DNA of 64,000 nucleotides from Lactobacillus colini (GCF_017874575.1 NZ_JAGGLU010000002.1:210953-274952), one strand, 5' to 3'; numbered from the stretch's first letter, positions 25,287 to 34,394 are shown. Notes: a model not told the origin generated them from the sequence alone. Numbers and translations are program-made.

Positions 25287-26377
25287 CTTCGGGCCTTCTT
25301 TTTCAAAAATATTATGCTACAAAAAGTTGAAAAAACAATTGTTAAAACAATTCCCACAGCCGATATTAAACTCTGAATTACGCCTAGCGATAAGGCAAAT
25401 TGAAAAGTATAGTTCAAAGTATTATTATCACGCAAAAATAAAATCGTCATCGGCAAAGCTTCCGCCATGAAAATTAGTACCAAGACATTAATCAGCGGTC
25501 CCATAATCTCCTGTCCCATTGTGCGGCCGCTCAAAATCATTTCTCTAATAGTCAAGCTTGCCTTATGCTTAGCCAAGGCGTGTAAGCTAGATATAATGTC
25601 CGTTGCTTCATCCATTACTGCTCCTAATACTCCTAATAAGGCTTGGGCTAAAAACAGCGAGCGTGGATCTTGAGTTGCATAATCCACAGCTTCATACTTA
25701 ATACCTGACTCATGTGTCAGCCGCATAATTAAGTAGCAAATGCCAAATGAAACAAATACCCCTAGCAGTGTCGCTAGTAAGGTTACGAGCATTTTTCGAT
25801 TTAGGCCTTGGGCCAAAAGAAGTGAAACAAAAGTAAATAAAATCACTGCTAGTCCATAAATTAAAAAGGTCTTAGTACCATTTTCAATAATATCAAACTT
25901 AATAATAAAGAAAAAAATCACCGCATTTAAGACCAGAGACGCCATTAACATTATGGTATGTCTTCCTGCTAATAAGGCTAAAATACTCAACATTATGAAA
26001 AAGCCCAAAACTAGGACCCAGTCACGCTTAGGACTCATAACCTTGGCTTTATGCTTAACAAAGGCAACGATTACCCTTTGATGAGGACGGTACTTATAAG
26101 TAACTGCCTGTGATGGCGAATAAACATTATGAACAACATAGGTCTTACCCTTATTCTTACCTGAGAGGACCTTAACCTTCATTGTTTGCTGGCGAATTTC
26201 ATCGTTATTCTTATAGCTGTCCTCAGTTTTATTCACTAATTCGTCTTTAATGTGATTACTAGTAATTACCCCAACTGGTCTAGTAGCCCAACTGGTTGAA
26301 TAATAGCAGATACTAGCTAGTATGATCCCAGTTATTAAGATCGCAAGACTAACTAGTATTTTTTTATTTAGATACAA
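25283..26377 (-). CDS. YibE/F family membrane protein (long subunit)
   Basis: 364 residues. An N-terminal transmembrane anchor is followed by an extracytoplasmic domain (about 30-120; KVLSGKNKGKTYVVHNVYSP resembles an OB-like fold), then seven or so helices. The family segment AVMDEATDIISSLHALAKHK and MILSGRTMGQEIMGPLINVL is intact. It forms a two-gene unit with the short YibE/F protein. The role is unknown. Confidence 0.87.
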   Translation of the reverse strand: MYLNKKILVSLAILITGIILASICYYSTSWATRPVGVITSNHIKDELVNKTEDSYKNNDEIRQQTMKVKVLSGKNKGKTYVVHNVYSPSQAVTYKYRPHQRVIVAFVKHKAKVMSPKRDWVLVLGFFIMLSILALLAGRHTIMLMASLVLNAVIFFFIIKFDIIENGTKTFLIYGLAVILFTFVSLLLAQGLNRKMLVTLLATLLGVFVSFGICYLIMRLTHESGIKYEAVDYATQDPRSLFLAQALLGVLGAVMDEATDIISSLHALAKHKASLTIREMILSGRTMGQEIMGPLINVLVLIFMAEALPMTILFLRDNNTLNYTFQFALSLGVIQSLISAVGIVLTIVFSTFCSIIFLKKKARR

Positions 26378-26474
26378 ACAATCGCCCCTTTTCGATAATT
26401 ATAATTATGCTACTAGAGACATAATTGAGTAACGATTGTTGCAATTTTTAAAAGTATCATAAAAAATCAATTCT

Positions 26475-26512
26475 AAAAAAAGATACAGCTTCCACTTAAG
26501 CTATATCTTCTT
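26475..26512. terminator. Terminator of the coiled-coil regulator gene
   Basis: AAAGATACAGCTT pairs with AAGCTATATCTT around a six-base loop with T/A runs on both sides. It lies just beyond the stop at 26516. Confidence 0.75.
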
Positions 26513-26515
26513 TCA

Positions 26516-27307
26516 TTATTTAAAAATTCTCTGCCACCAATGTCTCTTAGTCCTACGTGGTTGAACTTGCATTTGTGCTAAAGTGCGATGAATGGCTTCG
26601 GCTTGTTTTTCTTGATTTTCGCGAGCCTTTTCCATGATTTCTTCATGCATTTCATCTGCGCTTTTCTTCTTATCAGCTTCAATTTGAGCAGCCATTGCCT
26701 CTTTTTTCTTTTCAGCATCGGTCTTTAATTGAGGCTGGTCAAAATTTTTCTCAGGACCAACTTTTGCTTCCTCAGCGTCTTGCATCTTAATTGCATTATC
26801 TTCTTGAATTGTGTCGGACGGCTGAGCTAATTGGTGTGAACTATCAATCAACTTGCGGTTTTGCTCTTCGACGCGTGCAATTTGCTTTTGCAAATCTTGA
26901 ATCGCTTTATTTTGGCTTGTGATAGTATTCTGCAGCATTGTCAATAACTTGATTACCTGCTTAGCATCAACCATCGTACTGCCTTGAGCATTATTGGCTA
27001 TAGTATCAACAGCTTTAGTTTTAGCGCTACTCTTATCAGATGCATCACTAATAGCAAAAATCTGTTGTGCTGCTTCTTGCAGTGTTAAATCATCATCCTT
27101 AGCTAAGTGTTGTAAGGTTCTTAAATCGGCGATATTCTTCTTGCTATACAAGCGGGCCTTTTGCTTAGTTCGCTCATAGTAGTTTTTATTGCCGGTAACC
27201 TTCTCAACTAATAAAGAATATTTTCTTAAAGTTGCTACACTAATATCTAAGTCTTGGGCAGCTTTAGCAGGCGCAGCAAGTTCTTCAAAATTGTGGTCGC
27301 GTTCCAT
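26516..27307 (-). CDS. MerR-like HTH plus coiled-coil protein with basic Trp tail
   Basis: 263 residues. Residues about 8-80 form a MerR-type winged helix (APAKAAQDLDISVATLRKYS; LYSKKNIADLRTLQHLAKDD). A coiled coil follows at about 110-150 (TMLQNTITSQNKAIQDLQKQ). A long Glu/Lys-rich helix at 185-240 follows. The protein ends in a basic aromatic tail, RRTKRHWWQRIFK, which could bind membrane or protein. This order resembles the sporulation chromosome-anchoring protein RacA and also DUF536-type plasmid proteins with WWQ tails. A role in DNA organisation is plausible; no function is proven. It lies 17 bp downstream of ddl. Confidence 0.75.
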   Translation of the reverse strand: MERDHNFEELAAPAKAAQDLDISVATLRKYSLLVEKVTGNKNYYERTKQKARLYSKKNIADLRTLQHLAKDDDLTLQEAAQQIFAISDASDKSSAKTKAVDTIANNAQGSTMVDAKQVIKLLTMLQNTITSQNKAIQDLQKQIARVEEQNRKLIDSSHQLAQPSDTIQEDNAIKMQDAEEAKVGPEKNFDQPQLKTDAEKKKEAMAAQIEADKKKSADEMHEEIMEKARENQEKQAEAIHRTLAQMQVQPRRTKRHWWQRIFK

Positions 27308-27323
27308 TTAATCTCTCACTCTT

Positions 27324-28409
27324 TTACTCGTGTTTATGTAATAGGGTCTTCTTATGATTGTAACGCTCTATACCCAAATTAATCAAACGTGTAATTAATT
27401 CACTATAAGGAATTCCTACTTCTTCGAATAATTTTGGATACATTGAGATATTGGTAAAGCCAGGAAGTGCGTTAACTTCCGTCAAGATAATTGCATTATC
27501 TTCTTGACGAAGCATAAAGTCGATTCTCGACATACCGCTACATTCAGTTGCTTGGTAGACCTTCAATGCATCGCGGCGAACGTTCTCAATAATCTCTTCA
27601 GGCAAGTCGGCAGGAATCTGAAGAGTTGAAGTAGAATCTGAATTATACTTGTTCTCATAAGTGTAGAAAGAATCCTTAGCGTTAGTAATCTGTCCTGCGC
27701 CAGAAACAATTGGCTTATCATTACCTAATACTGCTGTTTCAACTTCACTGCCATGGACAGTTTCTTCAACTAAGACCTTATCATCATACTTAAAGGCGTC
27801 TTCTAAGGCAGCCTTATATTCTTCGGCATTCAATACATGGTTAACACCAACAGATGACCCCTGGTTAGAAGGCTTAACGAACAAGTCCTGACCTAATTCT
27901 TGGGCAACATAATCATAATCTAACTTCTTGTTATCCTTGTCATCGTATTCAGGACGCTTAATCGAAATCCACTTAGATACCTTAACTCCAGCTCTTTGAG
28001 CTAGGATCTTGGTCATTTCCTTATCCATCGTTACAGCAGCAGCCAAGACATCATCGCCTACAAATGGCTTATCCATAATTCTGAATAAACCTTGCAGTGC
28101 TCCATCTTCTCCTAAATTACCATGAACTATTGGGAAGAAAACATCCATCTCCGGACGATCTTGTAATTCAATAATATTAGAAATATTAACTACCTTATGC
28201 GGGTTAGCAACAGTCATCTTAGGATCTTGCAATACCTTACGTGAATCTTCATCATTAGCTAAGTAGCCATCATTAGTGATCCACATTGGATATACATCAA
28301 ACTTACTAGTATCAATTGCATTATAAATATTGTGGGCTGACATGATAGAAACTTCATATTCAGAAGAATTTCCACCGAAGATCAGACCAACCTTTAATTT
28401 TTTAGTCAT
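27324..28409 (-). CDS. ddl: D-alanine--D-alanine ligase
   Basis: 361 residues of standard length. The N-terminus KVGLIFGGNSSEYEVSIMSA and MDVFFPIVHGNLGEDGALQG are family hallmarks. ATP-grasp residues KPSNQGSSVGVNHV and the metal triad segment ILTEVNALPGFTNISMYPKL are intact. It makes the D-Ala-D-Ala end of the peptidoglycan precursor. It reads with the coiled-coil gene downstream. GGAG precedes the ATG. Confidence 0.97.
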   Translation of the reverse strand: MTKKLKVGLIFGGNSSEYEVSIMSAHNIYNAIDTSKFDVYPMWITNDGYLANDEDSRKVLQDPKMTVANPHKVVNISNIIELQDRPEMDVFFPIVHGNLGEDGALQGLFRIMDKPFVGDDVLAAAVTMDKEMTKILAQRAGVKVSKWISIKRPEYDDKDNKKLDYDYVAQELGQDLFVKPSNQGSSVGVNHVLNAEEYKAALEDAFKYDDKVLVEETVHGSEVETAVLGNDKPIVSGAGQITNAKDSFYTYENKYNSDSTSTLQIPADLPEEIIENVRRDALKVYQATECSGMSRIDFMLRQEDNAIILTEVNALPGFTNISMYPKLFEEVGIPYSELITRLINLGIERYNHKKTLLHKHE

Positions 28410-28529
28410 TATTTTTCTCCTTTTAGTCCCTGAATCCTTATTATAAACAATGTAGACCTAGTGCGTGAGCTTTTTTAGAAAAAAAGTATTAAATCCATCA
28501 ATTTCTTACAGAATGATAAGACAATTAGC

Positions 28530-28553
28530 TATAATATAGTTACAAGGAAAGGA
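28530..28553 (+). promoter_or_regulatory. Promoter -10 and ribosome site of CAP-SLAP gene
   Basis: TATAAT at 28530-28535, with TTACAG 18 bases upstream as a weak -35, and AAAGGAGG directly before ATG 28562. The leader is very short. A similar string, GCTATTATATAGTTAGAAG, precedes the second secreted cassette at 30447-30465. Confidence 0.6.
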
Positions 28554-28561
28554 GGCTCACG

Positions 28562-30208
28562 ATGCGTTTTAAGCAAAAAATTATTATCGCATTGCTTAGC
28601 ACTACACTAATTGGTCCATATGCGGCTAACACAGGGCTAGCGTATGCGACATCTTTTACTCAAAGTGAAAGTAGCAAAATAAAGAATCTTCAAAATCAAT
28701 ATGCAAATTTGCCTAAAATGGTATTTGCTAAGAATAATATTTATTCAAAGGCACCTCATTTAAGCTCACCATTTTCAGCGGGAATATTAACTGATTCATA
28801 CGTTTCTAGTCAACTAGCATATATTAATTTTTATCGTAGTCTTTTTAACTTGCCGGCAATTACCACTAATCCTACTGATAATGATAATGCTCAAGTTACT
28901 GCTAGTGTCATGGCCGCAATCAATGCTAATCCTTTTAAGAATCAACACGGATTACCTAACGAAAAGCGCCCTAAATACATCAGTAAGATAAATTGGTCTA
29001 TTGCTAAGAATGTGTCTGCCAGCTCTAACTTGAACTTTAATGTTTCTGATCAGTCAGCTGGGGATGTAATTACTGACTTATTGACAGATAGTTATAACTT
29101 AGATGGTTCTGATACAGGCCACCGTGCTTGGCTACTATCTTCCAGATTGACAACCACGGGCATTGGCGCAGCTTACGGCTCTAATGGCTACCGCTATTCA
29201 GTCCAACAAGTCGCCTATGCTAGCGATAGCTTCAAGGCTGCTGCTGTTCCTACAGTTACTTATCCAGCTTCAGGTATCTTTCCAATTGAATTACTAAAAG
29301 GAAAAAACATCGCCTGGTCGCTCTACCTGTCTGACCGCACAGTCTTAGGAAAGCCTACTATTACAATTACCGACTTAGATACAGGGCAAATGGTCAAAGC
29401 AACCAAAGTTAAAAACTACTCTAGTGGCGGTTATGGTAACTTCGCTACAGTCTTGACCTACTTCCCTGGTAACTTAAATTTAGTAGCTGGACACTCATAT
29501 TCTGTCAAGATCAAGGGAGTATATAACTACACATTTAAGCTCTATAATCTAAATACTGCTGATGAAACAAGCGCTGCTACAACAGATAATACTGAATCCA
29601 ATAAGTCAACTAATTCGACTGACTATAACGTTACAGTACCTAAAGTTGAAGACAGTAAGCAGTCAAATGCTTCCTCAAGCTTAAATATTGATAACTCTGC
29701 TACTAGTGGCGAGAATTTAACTAGCTCTAATAAAACAGCTATTAACTTCGATAACGCAACTCAAACAGAGAATAACGATACTAGCGCTAATAACAATAAT
29801 CAGATTGAGGACGTAGTTGATATTCGTCCTAACTTATTATTAGAAGGCGAGAAGATACGTGATGGCCTCTCTACTAGTAGGTTGCTTAATACTAGCCTGT
29901 TCGGTCGTTCGTACCAAGATGGCAAGACTTACTATAATCTAGGTTCGAATCAATGGTTCAGGGGCTTCTACATTACTTCTAATCCACAATTAAATGCAGG
30001 GTTAGTTAATGTTACGCAGGCAACTATTGACCGCAATATATATTCTAGTCCCTATGATGAATTAAGGAAGGTGCCTATTACACAATTAACTCCCGGTAAG
30101 AGTTATCCTTATGGACAGACAATTACTATCGGCGATACAGTCTGGTATTACCTTGGGCCTCATCAATGGATTAGGCAGCCTTTAAGCCAGACAGACAACT
30201 TAATCTAA
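28562..30208 (+). CDS. Secreted CAP-domain protein with C-terminal SLAP domain
   Basis: 548 residues. Sec signal peptide (about 1-28, ending GLAYAT). The CAP/SCP-like domain is at about 70-230 (LAYINFYRSLFNLPAITTNP; NQHGLP; DTGHRAWLLSS carries the His). A beta-rich segment runs to about 335. A Ser/Thr/Asn-rich linker lies at about 335-420. A SLAP region is at about 425-548 (GRSYQDGKTYYNLGSNQWF; TVWYYLGPHQWIRQP), which attaches to wall polymers in this Lactobacillus group. It is therefore an S-layer-associated surface protein. Catalytic activity of bacterial CAP domains is unclear. Confidence 0.9.
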   Translation: MRFKQKIIIALLSTTLIGPYAANTGLAYATSFTQSESSKIKNLQNQYANLPKMVFAKNNIYSKAPHLSSPFSAGILTDSYVSSQLAYINFYRSLFNLPAITTNPTDNDNAQVTASVMAAINANPFKNQHGLPNEKRPKYISKINWSIAKNVSASSNLNFNVSDQSAGDVITDLLTDSYNLDGSDTGHRAWLLSSRLTTTGIGAAYGSNGYRYSVQQVAYASDSFKAAAVPTVTYPASGIFPIELLKGKNIAWSLYLSDRTVLGKPTITITDLDTGQMVKATKVKNYSSGGYGNFATVLTYFPGNLNLVAGHSYSVKIKGVYNYTFKLYNLNTADETSAATTDNTESNKSTNSTDYNVTVPKVEDSKQSNASSSLNIDNSATSGENLTSSNKTAINFDNATQTENNDTSANNNNQIEDVVDIRPNLLLEGEKIRDGLSTSRLLNTSLFGRSYQDGKTYYNLGSNQWFRGFYITSNPQLNAGLVNVTQATIDRNIYSSPYDELRKVPITQLTPGKSYPYGQTITIGDTVWYYLGPHQWIRQPLSQTDNLI

Positions 30209-30210
30209 TG

Positions 30211-30305
30211 AAAATGCATGACACTAATCTGCCATGCATTTTTTAATTTTCAGTTGTTAATTGCCATAAAATCATATTCATTATGAATAAATTACACCAA
30301 TTTTG
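30211..30305. repeat. Direct repeat copy 1, including terminator and gene 3' end fragment
   Basis: About 95 bp that match 31362-31455 with a handful of substitutions and two single-base gaps. The left part is a terminator (AATGCATG...CATGCATTTTTT). The right part is the antisense of the 3' end of the membrane protein gene at 31395 (codons for ILWQLTTEN and stop), decaying further in. This copy has no gene attached, so it is a leftover fragment. The secreted cassette lies exactly between the two copies. Confidence 0.85.
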
Positions 30306-30425
30306 TTATAAGCCTATTTAATAAAAGATATATACTTAATGCATTTAATTAAAATAACTATACCAATTTTATAGTTGTCTTTTATTTATAGATAAACTCA
30401 TATTGTACCAGTTACAAAAAATGAT

Positions 30426-30454
30426 TTGAAGTTTATAATGATATTTGCTATTAT
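30426..30454 (+). promoter_or_regulatory. Sigma-A promoter of second secreted cassette
   Basis: TTGAAG (30426-30431), 17-bp spacer, TATTAT (30449-30454). The start codon is 88 bp further on, after AAAGGAG at 30530-30536. The spacer 30306-30541 is very AT-rich with no gene seen. Confidence 0.65.
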
Positions 30455-30541
30455 ATAGTTAGAAGTAAGCGGTTTAATTACTAATTTTAAAATTACTTTC
30501 TCACGCTATATATTCAGAGTTATTCAGAAAGGAGAATTCTT

Positions 30542-31150
30542 ATGTCACTTAAAAAAATTATTACCGTAAGCTCTATGCTAATCTCATGCTTCGCAACATT
30601 TTTATTAACTCAAAATTCTGTTGTAAAAGCTAATACATTTTCAAATGTGACAACAGCACAAAGAAATTATACCCAAAATAAGCAAGATCTAAATAATGTC
30701 GACAGGTATATAGCCGTAGAGAATAATAAGTTTACTATTTTGCCTTCCGCATACCAAAACTTAAATTCAAATCAAATTTCAGAAATACAAGAATATATTA
30801 ATACTGCTAATCAAATAGTAAAGAATTATAATGCAATAATTGATGTAAAAACAAAAAAAGCAACTATATCGCCCTACCAAGATAGATCATATGGCAAAAA
30901 TGCAATTGAAATTCATTGGAATTATGCTCGTATTTACTTAGATGCTGGGCAAGCTAAGGCTTTAGCTACTGCCGCTATTAGCGGAGGTTCAACTGCTTTA
31001 GGAGGCTTCTTTGCAAACATAGGAGGTGCTGCAGCTGGAGCTGCCATTGGTGGATATTTGTCCTCAGTAGTAGGAGATAACATCAAAAGTGGTATATGGG
31101 TAGATTACAATTACTTCTTAGGATCTATAAATAGATTTGGGTGGCAATAA
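30542..31150 (+). CDS. Sec-secreted glycine-zipper protein (bacteriocin-like), second locus
   Basis: 202 residues. The signal peptide (about 1-31) ends VVKA before NTF. The polar part carries ISEIQEYINTANQIVKNYNA, which lines up with ISDVEKTVNAVNNQLIKENG of the protein at 3591. An Ala/Gly-rich hydrophobic stretch follows (ATAAISGGSTALGGFFANIG; GGAAAGAAIGGYLSSVVGDN), containing GxxxG/GxxxA zippers. An aromatic tail YNYFLGSINRFGWQ ends the protein. No cysteines lie in the zipper. The two genes of this cassette are four bases apart. The architecture fits a secreted pore- or membrane-active peptide; this is inference, since no family name was recognised. Confidence 0.7.
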   Translation: MSLKKIITVSSMLISCFATFLLTQNSVVKANTFSNVTTAQRNYTQNKQDLNNVDRYIAVENNKFTILPSAYQNLNSNQISEIQEYINTANQIVKNYNAIIDVKTKKATISPYQDRSYGKNAIEIHWNYARIYLDAGQAKALATAAISGGSTALGGFFANIGGAAAGAAIGGYLSSVVGDNIKSGIWVDYNYFLGSINRFGWQ

Positions 31151-31153
31151 GTT

Positions 31154-31336
31154 ATGAAACACAGTAAACTAAAATATATTATTTTAGGATTAATAGTTGC
31201 TTTAAGTGAATACATTTATTCAATATTGTTATCTTCACATATAACAAATATTTTTATCAGAGGAACGATAGCGGCAGCTATAGCACTAATCGCTGTTTTG
31301 GTACTTTATTTGCTAGAACGAAAAGATAATCACTAA
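31154..31336 (+). CDS. Small two-helix membrane protein, candidate immunity partner
   Basis: 60 residues. Two hydrophobic helices (YIILGLIVALSEYIYSILL; GTIAAAIALIAVLVLYLLE) flank a short loop, and the tail is ERKDNH. It starts four bases after the secreted-protein stop, so the two are translated together. Size, topology and position match bacteriocin immunity proteins. No sequence family recognised. Followed by the terminator at 31362. Confidence 0.65.
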   Translation: MKHSKLKYIILGLIVALSEYIYSILLSSHITNIFIRGTIAAAIALIAVLVLYLLERKDNH

Positions 31337-31361
31337 CTGCTTACTTTTAAAATAGTACTTA

Positions 31362-31393
31362 AAAATGCATGACACTAACCTGCCATGCATTTT
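31362..31393. terminator. Bidirectional terminator after second secreted cassette
   Basis: AAATGCATG and CATGCATTTTTTT form the stem around about 13 nt. The equivalent copy at 30211-30246 ends the CAP-SLAP gene. This one also ends the convergent gene at 31395. Confidence 0.8.
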
Positions 31394-31455
31394 TTTAATT
31401 TTCAGTTGTTAATTGCCATAAAATCGCACTAATTACAAATAAAATTACGCCAATT
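31362..31455. repeat. Direct repeat copy 2, overlapping a live gene 3' end
   Basis: Matches 30211-30305 (see that entry). Here the right part is the intact last ~20 codons of the minus-strand membrane protein gene. So this copy is the parental one and the other is the duplicate. Confidence 0.85.
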
Positions 31456-32228
31456 ATGACTAGCTCTAAGAAGATCCCACTAGCAATCTCCAAGAAATAC
31501 CCAATCCCTAATATTAATCCTTCAACATTAAAGATTAACGGTACTGCTGCCAGCAGTCCATAAATAACTATGAACAAGCTTCCTACCCACATTATCGCAG
31601 CCATGATCGTATGAATGAATTCCTTCTTACCTAGTAAGTGCTTCATACTCCTAATCACAGATACCGATGATAGCAAGCACATAATAATTATAATTATATT
31701 TACGACGACAAATAATGTTTCAATATTGGCACTTAAAGTTACTGACGACAAGTCAAAGCCAGTAATAACTGAGTAAATTCCTCGATCAGTATATTTCTTT
31801 AAATGATTCTTAACAGATTGAGCTTCCTGAGAAGAATTACTGTCTATTTTTTTCAAGATGACTTGTCGAATATCTTCAGCTAAGTTAGCATTCTCTGCTC
31901 TAAACCAATGCACACCCAAAGTATAATCAACCATCGCATTAGCGATCGGTTTAGTTTGCTTTTCAGTTAGTATATTACTTGTATCACCATTACGATCAGC
32001 ACCGATAGTTTCGGCAAAATTATCAAACCTTTCATTGATAAATTGTTCAGCTACAACGGCATTGCTTTCTTTGCTTAGTTGCTTTTTCATGAAACTAGGG
32101 TTCATAAACGTTAATAAGCTAAACACTAATGTAATGGTCGTAAAGATAATAAAAATTAAAGATCTTTTATTATGAGCATTTTGGGCCTGATCAATTCGCC
32201 GTAATTCACTACGCGAACCTGCTACCAT
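31395..32228 (-). CDS. Unrecognised membrane protein next to TetR regulator
   Basis: 277 residues. One N-terminal helix (LIFIIFTTITLVFSLLTFMN), an extracytoplasmic domain of about 110 residues without cysteines, then three or four hydrophobic helices (IETLFVVVNIIIIIMCLLSS; AAIMWVGSLFIVIYGLLAAV; LVIIGVILFVISAILW). AAAGGA precedes the ATG. It follows the TetR gene by 24 bp, so it is probably under that regulator. Function unknown. Confidence 0.7.
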   Translation of the reverse strand: MVAGSRSELRRIDQAQNAHNKRSLIFIIFTTITLVFSLLTFMNPSFMKKQLSKESNAVVAEQFINERFDNFAETIGADRNGDTSNILTEKQTKPIANAMVDYTLGVHWFRAENANLAEDIRQVILKKIDSNSSQEAQSVKNHLKKYTDRGIYSVITGFDLSSVTLSANIETLFVVVNIIIIIMCLLSSVSVIRSMKHLLGKKEFIHTIMAAIMWVGSLFIVIYGLLAAVPLIFNVEGLILGIGYFLEIASGIFLELVIIGVILFVISAILWQLTTEN

Positions 32229-32252
32229 ATGCTAATCCTTTCAAATTTTGTG

Positions 32253-32909
32253 TTATGAAAACATAATATCAACCGCATGAAATACTTCATCGATTTCAAA
32301 CTTTTCAATTAATTCATGTCCTTCTTTTAGTGTTTCATTTACACGTTCATCTGGAAAATCCAAGAAAGTTGTCATGAAGGTTTTTACCATTATATCAGAA
32401 ATCTTCTCAGCTTTAACTTCAAACTGTTGCCGCTTAAGAAATAAGTTAGCACCACCACTAACAATAAAGGCAAGACCTGGCTTAAGTTGCATATCATTAC
32501 CCAAGTCATCCTTTACGCCTTCATCAATTAACCAATTATCTAAGATTTGTCCCCACTTCTCAGTAGAATCAGGATCTTTCAAAATACTTTCTAAAACGTT
32601 AGAAATACCCTCATCACGTAGCCCCATCTCTAGCAAGATATAAATAAAGGCCTTCATCTTGGCATAAGTATTAACGTTTTGAAATTTGTCTGAATTCAAG
32701 ATTTGTAAGATTGTTGACATAAAGTTGGTCACAATCTCAATAATCAATTTATTCTTGTGGGGATAGTATGATTGCAATAATGACTTAGAAATCTCTGATT
32801 TATCAGCAATCATTTGTAAAGATACATTATTTATCCCATTCTTGCGCAACAAAGTGAAGGTATTTCTTAAAATATTTCTACGGCGTTGCATGTTCTTTTG
32901 TCTAGCCAT
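32253..32909 (-). CDS. TetR-family transcriptional regulator
   Basis: 218 residues from ATG 32909, with GGGGA upstream; an open frame of 14 codons precedes it. HTH at about residues 8-55 (ILRNTFTLLRKNGINNVSLQ; SEISKSLLQSYYPHKNKL). The C-terminal ligand domain is not diagnostic. Likely regulates itself and the membrane protein gene downstream. Confidence 0.85.
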   Translation of the reverse strand: MARQKNMQRRRNILRNTFTLLRKNGINNVSLQMIADKSEISKSLLQSYYPHKNKLIIEIVTNFMSTILQILNSDKFQNVNTYAKMKAFIYILLEMGLRDEGISNVLESILKDPDSTEKWGQILDNWLIDEGVKDDLGNDMQLKPGLAFIVSGGANLFLKRQQFEVKAEKISDIMVKTFMTTFLDFPDERVNETLKEGHELIEKFEIDEVFHAVDIMFS

Positions 32910-33032
32910 AATTGGTCCCCTATTCTTTTTAAAATTATTTCTTACAAACATATTATAACAGCTTATATACTATCTGAGCATAGACAAGCCTTGTAATTGT
33001 GATACTTTAATAATAATTCTATACAATTTATT

Positions 33033-34394
33033 TTATCTTATTTTACGCTTATTTTTTGATAAAAATCCATAACCTAACCACAAACATAAGATAAAAAGTA
33101 AAGAGATAAGCACTGGTATGCGAGTTCCAGGAATTACAAACAAAATTACTAAAATTGCTAAATAAAAGATAATCGTTAGCCAATCTGTCCAAGGTGCACC
33201 CGGCATTTGGAAAACATTAAGATTATTTTTGTTATTTTGACGGTACTTTAAGTGACAGCAGATAATTATTAACCAAACCATAATAAAATTAATGGTTGAA
33301 ACTGTTGAAATAATATCAAAGATCTTGCTTGGCATCAGATAATTTAAAATTACGATAATAAATAAAATCAATGATGAAAAAGTCAATGCATACTTAGGTA
33401 CACCATTGCTGCTCACCTTCCCCAGCTTAGCAGGGGCATTGCCACTCTTAGATAAAGCATAAAGTGAACGGCTGGTACTAAAGATAGCACTATTAGTAGC
33501 TGACATAGCCGCAGTTAAGACAACAAAATTCAAGACTCCAGCCGCTGCTGGTATTCCAATTGCTCCAAACACTTGGACAAACGGACTAGACGTCGCTTTT
33601 ATTTCATTCCAAGGTTGTACTGCCATAATCGCAATTATTGACCCAATATAAAAGAGTCCGATTCTAATTGGCAAGCTGTTGATAGCCTTAGGGAGGTCCT
33701 TTTCAGGGTCGGCAGTTTCCCCAGCAGTTAAGCCCACGATTTCAATTCCAACAAAGGCAAAAACTACCATCTGAAAAGACATCAAAAAGCCGTGCATCCC
33801 CCTAGGGAAAAATCCCCCATGCGACACAATATTAGTCAAAGAAGCAGTATAAGAGCCAATATGCATTTGAAAGACAATCATAACCGCACCTGCGATAATT
33901 AAGGCAATAATAGCAACAACCTTAATCATTGAGAACCAGCTCTCTAATTCGCCAAAAAGTCCAACATTCAGTCGATTAATAATTAACAAGATTAAGATAA
34001 TTACTAGCGGTCCTACCCATTGCGGCAATGATGGCAACCAATACTTCAAATAAATTCCAGTTGCTGTTAAGTCTGCCATTGCTAAACTTAGCCAGCACAT
34101 CCAATAAGTCCAACCAACGACAAATTCAACTCGATCACCTAAATACTTCTTAACTGCAGTGATGAAGGAGGTATTATCTGGTGCAGATAATATTAATTCT
34201 CCTAAAGCCCTCATCATAAAGAACGTTATAATCCCAACAATTAAGTAGGACAAAATAATTGACGGTCCACTACTCTTAATTGCGCTCCCAGACCCTAAAA
34301 ATAGTCCTGTTCCAATAGCGCCACCAATGGCAATCATCATTACATGCCTAGTCTTTAAAGATTGTTGCAATTTATTTTTTTCTCTATTAGGCAT
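33033..34394 (-). CDS. APC-family amino acid permease
   Basis: 453 residues with 12 predicted helices. The AAT-family start is clear: TRHVMMIAIGGAIGTGLFLG. GLTAGETADPEKDLPKAIN lies in the conserved loop after helix 6. Substrate undetermined; LysP/ProY/AnsP-like members are nearest. Single gene with no visible riboswitch, unlike the lysine transporter at 45 kb. Confidence 0.9.
   Translation of the reverse strand: MPNREKNKLQQSLKTRHVMMIAIGGAIGTGLFLGSGSAIKSSGPSIILSYLIVGIITFFMMRALGELILSAPDNTSFITAVKKYLGDRVEFVVGWTYWMCWLSLAMADLTATGIYLKYWLPSLPQWVGPLVIILILLIINRLNVGLFGELESWFSMIKVVAIIALIIAGAVMIVFQMHIGSYTASLTNIVSHGGFFPRGMHGFLMSFQMVVFAFVGIEIVGLTAGETADPEKDLPKAINSLPIRIGLFYIGSIIAIMAVQPWNEIKATSSPFVQVFGAIGIPAAAGVLNFVVLTAAMSATNSAIFSTSRSLYALSKSGNAPAKLGKVSSNGVPKYALTFSSLILFIIVILNYLMPSKIFDIISTVSTINFIMVWLIIICCHLKYRQNNKNNLNVFQMPGAPWTDWLTIIFYLAILVILFVIPGTRIPVLISLLFILCLWLGYGFLSKNKRKIR

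Noticed and set aside
28530..30465. Similarity between the CAP-SLAP promoter and the upstream part of the second secreted cassette as evidence of a shared origin
   Set aside because: The matching string is short and AT-rich, so chance cannot be excluded.
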